Shown piece after piece: positions 1 to 7,458 of a stretch of 10,153 nt of DNA (within the stretch, counting starts at the first letter, position 1; the number at the start of each line of letters is the position of its first letter). This DNA comes from Podila epigama. Taxonomy: Eukaryota > Mortierellomycota > Mortierellomycetes > Mortierellales > Mortierellaceae. A program made the position numbers and the translations under genes. The notes beneath the pieces are model-generated. The model saw only the letters and a list, made by a program, of their open reading frames with translations, did no database searches and was not told the origin of the DNA. The stretch is from NCBI GenBank assembly GCA_015679605.1, contig JAAAVE010000844.1:442-10594 (forward strand). Reading direction: 5' to 3'.

Positions 1-20
1 AAAAAAAAAAAAAAAAGTAC

Positions 21-152
21 CTGATGACCGAGAAGGCTCTTGGTAAAGACGGGGACATTGTTGCCATACTTTTGTTGAAGTTTGGCAGACTGTTCAGCAA
101 CAGTGGAATTGTTGCTGGCACTGCCCAAATGCTGATCGTGCTGGCTTTGCAT
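21..152 (-). CDS. First coding exon of a gene truncated at the left edge; possibly endosulfine/Igo1 family
   Basis: The minus strand holds an ATG at 152 followed by 44 open codons, ending in CAG before a GTAC intron donor at 20-17, so the intron is phase 0. The intron begins with a T tract (the A run at 1-16 on the plus strand). The upstream minus-strand DNA is a C/A-rich, G-poor leader like that of the GNL1 gene at the other end, which supports a real start. The peptide begins with a polar Gln/Ser/Asn-rich stretch, followed by AKLQQKYGNNVP and KSLLGHQ. The spacing of YG, P and K-LL resembles the start of the endosulfine/Igo1 core, whose diagnostic FDSGDY motif would lie in the next exon outside the window. 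Endosulfines are small phosphoproteins that inhibit PP2A-B55 when phosphorylated by Greatwall/Rim15 kinase. The exon is fairly secure; the family is a guess from about 20 residues. Confidence 0.5.
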
Positions 153-649
153 TTTTTCTTGTGTATAAATGTGTGTGTGTGTGATGTGTTGAGCTTTTTT
201 GTTCTTGTTTTTGTTTTTGCTGGTGACGAAGGTTTGGAGTGGTCAAATGGTCAAGAGTGTATGTGTGTGTGTCAAGGCTGGATGTCGAGGAAATGAGGAG
301 ACCAACTGAGTGAAAAAAAATGAGATTGCTCTTTTGCCAGGGCCAGAGGTGCGTGCGTAGGTGTGTGCGAGTTGCTCTTGGATTGTTCTTTTTTTTTCCA
401 AGATTTATCTTGTTGTGCAGTGAGCGAGTAAGCAAGTAAGCGAATGAGTGGATGGGATGGATGGGATGGATGGATAGGTATATGGATATTGGATATATGG
501 AGAAGGATATATGGAGATCAAGGAAAGATGGTGAAAAAAAAATACAGAAAAAAAAGGATGGTAAAATATAGATAGAAAAGGATGAAGCAAAGAGAAGAGA
601 GGTTGAGGATGTGGAAGGGTGGAATGGTAATGGAAAACTTGTAATTGAC

Positions 650-712
650 AAAGGAGAAAAAGAAAAGAAGAGAAAAGAAGAGAAAAAGAAAAAGAAAAGA
701 AAAGAAAAAAGA
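650..712. repeat. 63-bp uninterrupted purine tract (AG-rich)
   Basis: Every base from 650 to 712 on the plus strand is A or G, arranged as irregular AGAAAAGA-type units. On the minus strand, the sense strand of the left gene, it is a polypyrimidine tract about 500-560 bp upstream of the start codon. Such tracts can exclude nucleosomes or form triplex DNA. Only the composition is seen; a function is inference. Confidence 0.8.
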
Positions 713-744
713 CTTATATTTGCATGAAAAGAAGAAACGGGAAA

Positions 745-756
745 ATGGGCGCCCAT
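745..756. promoter_or_regulatory. Perfect 12-bp palindrome ATGGGCGCCCAT with a third half-site
   Basis: ATGGGC at 745-750 is followed directly by its reverse complement GCCCAT at 751-756, and another GCCCAT lies at 763-768. The block is GC-rich inside an A-rich region upstream of the left gene. A dimeric transcription-factor site would look like this, but I do not recognise the factor. Confidence 0.35.
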
Positions 757-1297
757 GACGGTGCCCATTAGGAGGTGAGGAGACAGAACAGACCAGACAT
801 GCAGACTTTGTCATGTTATGTCACTTTTACTAATGCTAAGTGCTAATGCTCATGCTAATGCTCATGCTACTTGTAGCTAGTAAGTAGTCCTCGATTGGAC
901 TCGGTGGTTCCTCCCCCACACACCCTGCATCATCATCGTGCTTCCCTTTTGCCATGATTCAGAAAAGTCTTTTTCATTTTTTTCTCACCCTACCAGACCT
1001 ACCAGACAGACATCTTGGCTGTGGACAAAAGGTACAAATTAACTAGATTGGTTGGTTGTTGGTTGGTTGGTAGGGTGAAAAAGAAAGCATGGTAGTTGTT
1101 GAATGGAGTGGGTATGAGAACGAGAACAGGACGGACGAAAGAGAAGTCGTGCATGAAACAAATGACGGTTGGAAGAAAAGAAAAAAAAAGTGTCCACGGG
1201 ATCACATTTTTTTTCCTTCTCTCTCATTATGATTGGTTCGGTTTTAATGCGCCTATTTCCCCACACGAACTGAAATTGCCTGATGTAGAAGACAATT

Positions 1298-1303
1298 TTT
1301 ATT
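1298..1303 (-). terminator. Candidate poly(A) signal of the WSC gene
   Basis: The minus strand reads AATAAA here, about 220 nt past the WSC stop codon at 1521. That is a reasonable 3' UTR length. The surroundings are A/T-rich, so a chance match is possible. Confidence 0.3.
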
Positions 1304-1520
1304 GTATTTTTTTTTTTTTTGTCCACACGGCAACCCTTGACCGTTTTTAAAAAGTGGACTTGACAGTTAAAATCTGTAGGTCTAGAGGTATATAGGTCTA
1401 TAGGACACTTGTTAAGAGTCTATAGCAATTTGCAGTTCTGCAAACCTGTCTGTCCATCCATTCCAATCCGCTCCATTCGTTCCATCCATTTCATCAAAAT
1501 AAAAAAAAGAGAACCAACAC

Positions 1521-3476
1521 TTAGGAGTGGTGGGTATCAATAGAGCCCCGGATAGAACCTTGACGTCCATTGCTTCGACGACCACTGCTTCGGCGGTCAT
1601 GGCGAATGGACATGGTCCGGACAGAAGTGGCTGCTGTAGCACAGTGTCGACTATGGTCAGAACGGCAATCGTCCTCATGGTCATCCTCTTCATCCACAAA
1701 GACCCCGTCCGGGTAGGCCTCGGGGATAGCCTGTGGTCCTCGGTTAAAGGAGGCATCCAGAGGTTCCTTGTGGTTGTGGTTGAGGTTGTGGTTATGGTTG
1801 AGGTGCTCTTGCGCATAATGTGAATGTGAAGGATGCTGATGGTGATTATTGTGGTGCTGTTGGGACAAGAGTGGAGGCATGGGGAAGGGCTGGTACGGTG
1901 GACGCATGTTGTTGTAGTGTGGACCCATCATCGGAGGTGGGTAACTCGGATGCTGCATATGCAAAGCCCCTGACTGGCGAGGGTGGAGCACAGGTGGCGG
2001 AGGAAAGTGCAAACTGGCTGGGGGGGACGGTACACTGTGCTGGCTCATCTTCTTGGAATGGTGGTAAATAGGAGACGAGCGTGTATAGTCATGACCCTCA
2101 AGCTCATCATCGTTCGAGCTATGGACGAGGGACGATGGCAAGAGCATGTTCTCTGTCCAAGCTGCCTGAGCTAACCGTTGGCGGCGACGTTTACTAAAGA
2201 CGACTGCAAAAATGAACAAGGCTGCAAAGCCCAGGATGGCCATCGTACTTGCTGCCACAGCTCCTGCGCTTGGACCGTTTGACTTGGAATCTATTAGCCG
2301 TAGAAAAACGATGAGTGTATATGAATGTGCATGTGCATGTGCATGTGTGCATGCATGTGTGATAGGGAGTGGAAAAAAAAAGTGAGTATGTTGCACGTTT
2401 GTATGAGTACAAGAAGGAAATGTGTGTTGCGCAAGAAAATGGAACGTGTCAGTTGCCCGGTTTTCTCATAGTTGCTTATAGTCCAAAAAAATCTCACAGT
2501 AATATGGTAGGCCATGAACAGCCCATAGCCTCTCTCACTCACACACACTCACTGTCCTTCTCTGTCTCTTCTTTCTCTCTACCACTTCTTTCTCTACTCT
2601 CGCACCCACATGTCCATCTCTAGAAGGACAACCATTGGCCACCTGAAGGTGCCACTAATTTAAATCCGCAGTCATGTTGAGGATGTTCCTGGGGACAATG
2701 TCAAGTGTATCAAGTGTATCAAGTGTATCAAGTGTGTCAAGTGTGTCAAGTGTGTCAAGTGTGACAAGTGCACCAGATGAATCAAGTGCATAATAGGAAA
2801 AGGGTCCGTTGGATGAAAAAAACGAAAAGACATACGCGAAGGGTAAAAGACTGAGACTACCTTCGGGTGGAGCAGTCGCAACGCTCCTACCACCACTCTC
2901 CATCTTCTTTTCTCTGCCGTTGTCGGTGATCTCATGCACGCTTGGGGTGGGTATTCCAGGCGAAAACGTACCCGGGTTGTTGGCGTTCAATGTCTTGCCA
3001 CCATTGGTAGAATCCGTGCTAGAGTTTCCATCTTTGGCCGTGGATGTACTGGAAGAGGAGGACGATGAAGATGAAGGTATGGATGGGTTGCCTCCTGTGG
3101 CACCTCCGATGAGGAGGACATTGGCAAGGGCCTGGCTGGAGGTGCCACCGCACATCTCAAAGGGATAGCCCATACAGGGCTTGTCACACTTTGCATCCTC
3201 AACCTTGTTCGAATCGAGAGGCGGCTTGGAGGCACAGTAGCAAGTAGAGCCGTCCATAGTGATGGCGTAAGGGGTGCCATGCCCTCTACAAAAGTTTGTG
3301 CAGGCACCCTGCGACATGTAAATGTCCTGATATGACTTTGTGTCTGCGCCAATGTTGGCATCCACCTGGTTCTGGAAGCACCCGACCGCAATCTGAGCCT
3401 GAGCAACATGGACAGACCATGATGCCAAGGATGACAGGGCCAGGGTGAGAGTTGTTGCACGAATGAGTTGCCTCAT
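1521..3476 (-). CDS. WSC-domain single-pass membrane protein (cell-wall sensor-like), two exons
   Basis: Exon 1 is 3476-2861 and exon 2 is 2290-1521; the join is phase 1 and gives 461 residues. Residues 1-27 are a signal peptide (basic start, Leu/Ala-rich core, AQA cleavage site), which fixes the start at 3476 although the frame is open further upstream. Residues 29-122 form a WSC domain with eight cysteines, including GCF, ACTNFC, TCYC, KCDKPC and EMCGG. A Ser/Thr-rich stalk (about 133-160) follows. Residues 214-237 are a membrane helix stopped by KRRRQR. The 224-residue tail is Pro- and His-rich, with an acidic patch near 405-413 and an Arg/Ser-rich end. In yeast, Wsc proteins are cell-wall stress sensors feeding Rho1 signalling, and WSC domains bind carbohydrate. 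The tail here does not clearly resemble the yeast Wsc tails, so a sensor role is inferred. The donor is uncertain: a GTAGGA 30 bases upstream gives the same downstream frame. Confidence 0.85.
2325..2362. repeat. TG/GCATGT repeat in the WSC intron
   Basis: Alternating purine-pyrimidine DNA built from GTGCAT and GCATGT units lies just upstream (in gene sense) of the WSC intron acceptor. It is a simple repeat, and the alternating pattern could favour Z-DNA. No role can be assigned. Confidence 0.7.
2701..2790. repeat. Nine-bp minisatellite, ten units, inside the WSC intron
   Basis: Ten consecutive 9-bp units follow the consensus TCAAGTGTR. The first seven (2701-2763) differ only in the last base; the last three (2764-2790) have drifted. 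The unit is three codons long, so on the minus strand it keeps the exon 1 frame open and encodes a Thr-Leu-Asp repeat. It lies within the predicted intron 2860-2291. Confidence 0.9.
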
Positions 3477-4743
3477 ATGTGTGTGAGTGTGTGAGTGTGT
3501 GAAAGGGAGGATGTGCAGAGGCCTCACGAGCTCTGAAGGTGTTTGGGTGTGGTCAAGGTATGGTCGGTCCCGTTTTTTTGCGTATATGTGTGAAATCCAG
3601 GGTCCCAGGAAGATGTGTTTTTCTCTCTCTTTGTCCTTGTGTTTTCCCTTGTCTTTTTGTCCTTGTCTTCTTTGGTGTACGTGTTTTTGTTTGTTTGTGT
3701 CCACTTTTGCTAGAGTACAAGAACTGGGTAAATGAAACGTCGCAAAGAGAATGAGTGAGTGAGTGAGTGAGTGGGTGGGTGAGTGTGTGACTAGACAGAA
3801 CAGATAGATGGATGGAAGAGAGAGTGTGTGAATGAGAGTGAGTGAGTGGGTGAATAAAAGAAAAGGAAGAAGCGGAATAGGAAGAAACGACAGGTAAAAT
3901 GGTCGAGTGTAAAAAAAAATGAAGCAATAAACGAGTATATGGTGTAAAGCAAAAAGAAGGAAAAGAAGAAAAAAAAAAAAAAAAAAAAAGGTAGCATGGA
4001 TTTGTTTTTGCAGATGACAAAGGTCAGTTGTCGTGTTGATAGTGCGATGCAATGGGTATCCGCTATCCAGGTAATATGTAGCATAAAAAAAAGAGTCGGT
4101 CGCAATGCAGTGTGAGTAAAGTTGAGGGTAGGTTCGGTACCGTCAAGAGAAGGATAGATTGATGTAGGCACAGAGAGATGCAGGTAAAAAGGAAGAACGA
4201 GCATCGCAAAAAAGGAGACTCAAAGCGACGGGTGATTCTAGCAACGGGGTGGCGTGAGAGAGAGAGAGAAAAAAAAGTGTGTGTGAATGTGTGCCAATTC
4301 CGTCTGGTCGCATAGTCCCAGTCTGCTCCGGGACTGACAGGACCGTGTCTGATCCTAGCCAGGGTCAGGACCATGGTGTGTCCAAATGTGTTGCAAGTGG
4401 AATTGAGTATATATATAGAAAGATAAATGGATGGATGGATGAATGGATGAATGGATGGATGGATAGTTTGCTTTGAACAAGAGCGTAGAGTGAAGAGTGA
4501 AGAGTGAAGAGTGGAGCGTGGAGTGTGTGTAGGAAGATGTAGACTGAAAGACTGCACAAAGATGTAGAAAAGAAAGGGCACAAGCAGGGAATGTTCACTC
4601 TTTGATTCACTCACTCACATACGCACTCTTGCTCTCACGCACTCACGTTCTCATTTACTCACATACTCACTTACACACACACTCATTCACTCACTCGACC
4701 TACATTGTTTGTTCATGTCGTTCTATCTTACATCTTTATCCAT

Positions 4744-4781
4744 GGTCACCTTTTCAACTAGGAGTGCACTCCCTAGTGACC
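4744..4781. repeat. Imperfect inverted repeat in the divergent promoter
   Basis: The core ACTAGGAGTGC / GCACTCCCTAGT is self-complementary apart from one extra C. Outside it GGTCAC (4744-4749) pairs with GTGACC (4776-4781), leaving about 8 unpaired bases on the left arm. It could be a hairpin or a symmetric protein-binding site; neither is shown. Confidence 0.55.
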
Positions 4782-4832
4782 AATGTACCCACGCAAAATA
4801 TAATAAAACCATAAAACAAGACTAGACCATGA

Positions 4833-4860
4833 CCCTGACCCTGACCCTGACCCTGACCCT
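4833..4860 (-). repeat. (TCAGGG)n telomere-like array, G-quadruplex motif
   Basis: On the minus strand five GGG runs (complements of CCC at 4833, 4839, 4845, 4851 and 4857) are separated by exact 3-base TCA loops. The array is flanked on both sides by TCATGG, a one-base variant of the unit. This fits the canonical G-quadruplex pattern. It differs by one base per unit from the TTAGGG telomere repeat common in fungi. It lies about 510 bp upstream of the SCAMP start. Confidence 0.85.
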
Positions 4861-5232
4861 GACCATGAATCGATGTAACAAACCATTGTTATTGCAGTAA
4901 ATTGTGAGCACAAGAGCAAAAGAGAGAAAGAGTGTATACGACATGAAGAAGTGTTGTGGATGATCGTCATTGGGGAACAGGACAAAAAGAAAAGAAAGAA
5001 AAAAAAGAAGGCTTGATAGACACTGCCGCATGGATCCAGTGCGAAAGAAATGGACGTGTTGCAGTGAAAAAGTGGACAGAGTGAAAGTGAAAAAAGTCAA
5101 GTGGCACAGCACAGTCAGTCTTCTTTTTCTTGAGGCAGTGAAGTCATTTCTCATCATCTCATTCATCCATCTTTCACCATTCACCATTCATCATTCAATC
5201 AACATCCTCATCCAAACCAAAGAAAAAGATAA

Positions 5233-5238
5233 TATAAA
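5233..5238 (+). promoter_or_regulatory. Possible TATA box of the SCAMP gene
   Basis: TATAAA lies 134 bp upstream of the SCAMP ATG, followed by a pyrimidine-rich stretch (about 5252-5290) and an A-rich leader. This arrangement fits a fungal promoter, but TATA-like strings are common in A/T-rich DNA and the transcription start is unknown. Confidence 0.4.
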
Positions 5239-5366
5239 TAACACCTTACCCGTCCTGGTCGTCCATCTCCATCTCTCATTCCATTCCTGATCACTCTTCT
5301 GTGAACAAAAAAGAGAGAAGAATCGAACATCAAAACACGGAACAACAGAAAAAATAATCAATCAAA

Positions 5367-7458
5367 ATGTCATCAGGAAACCCGTTCGAACATGCCGAGT
5401 ACAACCAGAGCAATCCCTTTGCCGACTCGAATCAGATCCAGCCTGATGTTCCTCTGACCAACCACACTGGCAAGGCCGAGGTCGGCCAGGAATACACCTC
5501 CTACACTCAATACGGCGACTCGACTACCACCACCACCTCCCCTGGCATCTCTGCCGCAGAGGACCCCAAGCTCGCTGCAAAAGCTGCCGAGCTCCGTCGT
5601 CGTGAAGAAGAACTTGCTGCCCGTGAGCGTGAGATCCAAGCTGCTCAAGCAGAGGCCGAGCGTGTCCGTACCCAGGGCAAGAACAACTTTCCCAAATTCT
5701 ACCCTGTCATCTACATGTGAGTTGTTTTTTATTATTATTATCCTTCCGAGTCACCCCAAAGTGTGTGTGAGATGGCAGTAACATGACATGACATGGTACT
5801 TGAGTGCAGTGTTGCAGTGTGTGCGTGTGTGTCACTGCTCGTTTGCGATGACAGCACATCCACGCACACACATCCACACACATCCATACACTCGCATATT
5901 TTCACGTATAAGAATAATGTCCACTAACATTCTATGACTTCAAACAATAACAACAGGTCCATTCCCGCAGAGATCCCAAAGGCACATCAGGCCACTGTCC
6001 GGTTTTTGTATAATATCTGGTTGGCACTGCTGGCCACTCTTGGCATCAATTTCTTGGCATGTCTCCTCATGTTGATTGTAGGCATCCCCAATGGTGCCGC
6101 CGACCTGGGTGTCTCCCTCGGATATTGCTTCACCATCACTGCAGCATCGTTCCTCCTCTGGTACCGTCCCATCTACAACGCCTTTATGAAGGAGATGTCA
6201 ATGTATTACTGTAAGTTTTATGTAGCTCGCTTCCAATTCCCACTGTCTGTCAACGCTATCATGTGGATTTTGTCTCGAGAAACAGCATGGAGGGCTGTGC
6301 TATTTTTGAATTCTTCTACTTCCTGGAGTTTTGGGTCAGACGGAGGTTTTTTTTCTTGGCAAACCAAGAATATCGTTGACAAACATTGTCAAAATTGTTA
6401 CTACCAAAAAAAAAAAAAGAAAGTCCGATAATGACGATGTTTAATGACGATGTGAATGACGATGTAGAGGATCAAAAGATCCCACAAAAGAATCACTTAT
6501 CTATAACGGCTAACCATTTGGGATCTGTTTATACCTTTTTGCTACCTTTCTAGACTTTTACTTCATCTTTAATGGCTTTCACATTGCCTTTTCGTTTTAC
6601 ATGGCGCTCGGTTTCCCATCAACGTACGTCCTTCATCACGGTAACAGCTGTAGTAGTACATCTGCATTGGCAGCAGGATATATGCAACAGGACAAGCTAC
6701 AGGACAAGCTACAGAACAAGCAGCAGGATAAGCAGCATGACAAGCAACAGGATAGGCAGAAGGATAGGCAGCAGAACAAGTTCCAGGATATGCATAGCTG
6801 TAGGCATTGGGAAAACTTCTTGAAGCACAGTGTGGAATCATCAGGCTTCCAAAGGGGCAGAAACAGGATAGTGATAATATCACATGACACGAATCGATTA
6901 TCCCAGGCGAAACTGAAGAACGTTGTTTAACAATGATGGACAACTTTCAACAACTCTTTGCATGTATCAAATGCGGGGACACTTGTCGCCACACGACAAA
7001 ACTGGTTTCTATTTCTAGTCAGTTGACACTCATACTGCTTTTTTTCATCATGTGCCTTCTCTAGGGGATCTGCTGGATTGATCAACATGATCCAAGTGTT
7101 CAACGCCGGAAAGATCTTTGCCGGAATTCTCTGTGTCTTTGCGACTGCTCTTTGGTTCGTCCAAGGATTTGCCGGCCTTTTCTATTACCGGTAAGGAACT
7201 TTGGACATGCTCTCACTCACTTTCTGCAAAAAAAAAAAAAAAAGAGGCACCTTCAATTGACCCTTGTGCACGTATTCCATATTGATCTATTACGGTTGCT
7301 AACGTTTGTCCGTCTTGTCATATAGCAAGGTACATATGCACTATAACCAGCAAGGACATACCTTTGACCAGGCCAAGGCCCAGGTGACCTCTTCTGCAGT
7401 CCGTAGCCAGGCTGTCCAGAACGCTGCATGGAGTGCTGCCACTAGCAACAGGGTGTAA
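5367..7458 (+). CDS. Secretory carrier-associated membrane protein (SCAMP), five exons
   Basis: Exons 5367-5716, 5957-6210, 6554-6623, 7065-7190 and 7326-7458 join in frame across GT-AG introns to 310 residues. SCAMPs are four-helix membrane proteins of Golgi, endosome and secretory vesicles that act in vesicle recycling and fusion. The cytoplasmic N-terminus has two NPF motifs (residues 5-7 and 16-18), the usual ligands of EH-domain endocytic proteins. A charged Ala/Glu/Arg coiled coil spans about 65-102. Membrane helices lie near 134-158, 164-186, 201-222 and 242-266. WYRPIYNAF (186-194), between helices 2 and 3, matches the conserved SCAMP E-peptide. NGFHIAFSFYMALGFPS and GSAGLIN are further family signatures. 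The short tail contains GHTFDQAKAQ, also typical. The start has an AATCAAAATG context. Codons in exon 1 favour C endings, suggesting good expression. Introns 2 and 3 stay open in the upstream frame. Confidence 0.93.
6405..6465 (+). repeat. A-run and three AATGACGATGT copies in SCAMP intron 2
   Basis: A poly(A) run (about 6405-6418) is followed by three copies of AATGACGATGT, at 6430-6440, 6443-6453 and 6455-6465, separated by 2 and 1 bases. Each copy carries a TGACG core, the half-site of CREB/ATF-type bZIP factors. The copies are clear; any regulatory role is unproven. Confidence 0.7.
6688..6795 (+). repeat. Twelve-bp minisatellite, nine units, in SCAMP intron 3
   Basis: Nine degenerate units of consensus CAGGAYARGCAR follow one another with exact 12-bp spacing. 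A partial copy precedes them at about 6674. The unit is four codons, so in the SCAMP reading frame it encodes a QDKQ-like repeat without stops. It lies entirely inside the intron 6624-7064. Confidence 0.88.

Larger units (their letters stand above)
153..1520. other. Repeat-rich spacer: leader and promoter of the left gene, 3' flank of the WSC gene
   Basis: No credible coding region is seen. Open frames here encode only homopolymeric or low-complexity peptides. Next to 152 the minus strand reads as a C/A-rich leader with a TG/CA run (about 168-183). Further out come GGAT-type repeats (450-515), a pure purine tract (650-712), a 12-bp palindrome (745-756), short tandem copies of a TAATGCTCATGC unit (about 843-868) and a GGTT run (1050-1070). 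The part nearest 1520 must hold the 3' untranslated region of the WSC gene. Confidence 0.6.
3477..5366. other. Divergent intergenic region between the WSC and SCAMP genes
   Basis: This 1.9-kb spacer has no convincing gene. It must contain the promoters of both flanking genes, which are transcribed away from each other. Next to the WSC start are CA/CT-rich leader sequences. Then come (GAGT)n around 3753-3790, an A21 run at 3969-3989, GGAT repeats at 4427-4465, 7-bp AGAGTGA copies near 4486-4512 and CTCA-type repeats at about 4605-4700. A more complex stretch lies at 4290-4380, with a CCAAT box at 4294-4298 and an AGTCCC/GGGACT inverted repeat (4314-4319, 4330-4335). An imperfect inverted repeat is at 4744-4781 and a CCCTGA array at 4833-4860. 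Confidence 0.65.

Noticed and set aside
1-16. A run at the window edge as a retroelement poly(A) tail
   Set aside because: It sits directly after a GT donor on the minus strand, so it is the start of an intron T tract; no element body or target-site duplication can be seen.
94-768. Long minus-strand open frame rich in Ser, Phe and His
   Set aside because: It is made of translated CT and CA simple repeats and runs through the leader of the left gene in another frame; no domain is visible.
1527-2174. Plus-strand open frames opposite the WSC exon 2
   Set aside because: They mirror the GC-richer coding strand of exon 2 and show no recognisable protein; the minus-strand frame has a membrane helix and fits exon 1.
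2291-2860. A missing middle exon in the long WSC intron
   Set aside because: The direct join is in frame and links stalk to membrane helix sensibly; no other segment with coding character was found.
2672-2935. Leu/His repeat frame on the minus strand
   Set aside because: It is the same 9-bp minisatellite read in another frame.
3753-3850. Regular GAGT repeats that could suggest a CRISPR-like array
   Set aside because: Units are 4 bp without spacers; this is a microsatellite in a eukaryotic genome.
3477-4052. N-terminal extension of the WSC protein by about 192 residues
   Set aside because: The frame is open, but the encoded sequence is poly-Phe and Thr-His repeat. The signal peptide beginning at 3476 is a far better start.
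4130-4150. GGTTCGGTACC resembling a tRNA T-arm
   Set aside because: The flanking bases do not pair as a T-stem, and no D-arm, anticodon arm or acceptor stem surrounds it.
4063-4614. Long minus-strand open frame in the divergent spacer
   Set aside because: Low-complexity His, Ser and Pro content from GGAT and GAGT repeats, and no start or splice context that links to a gene.
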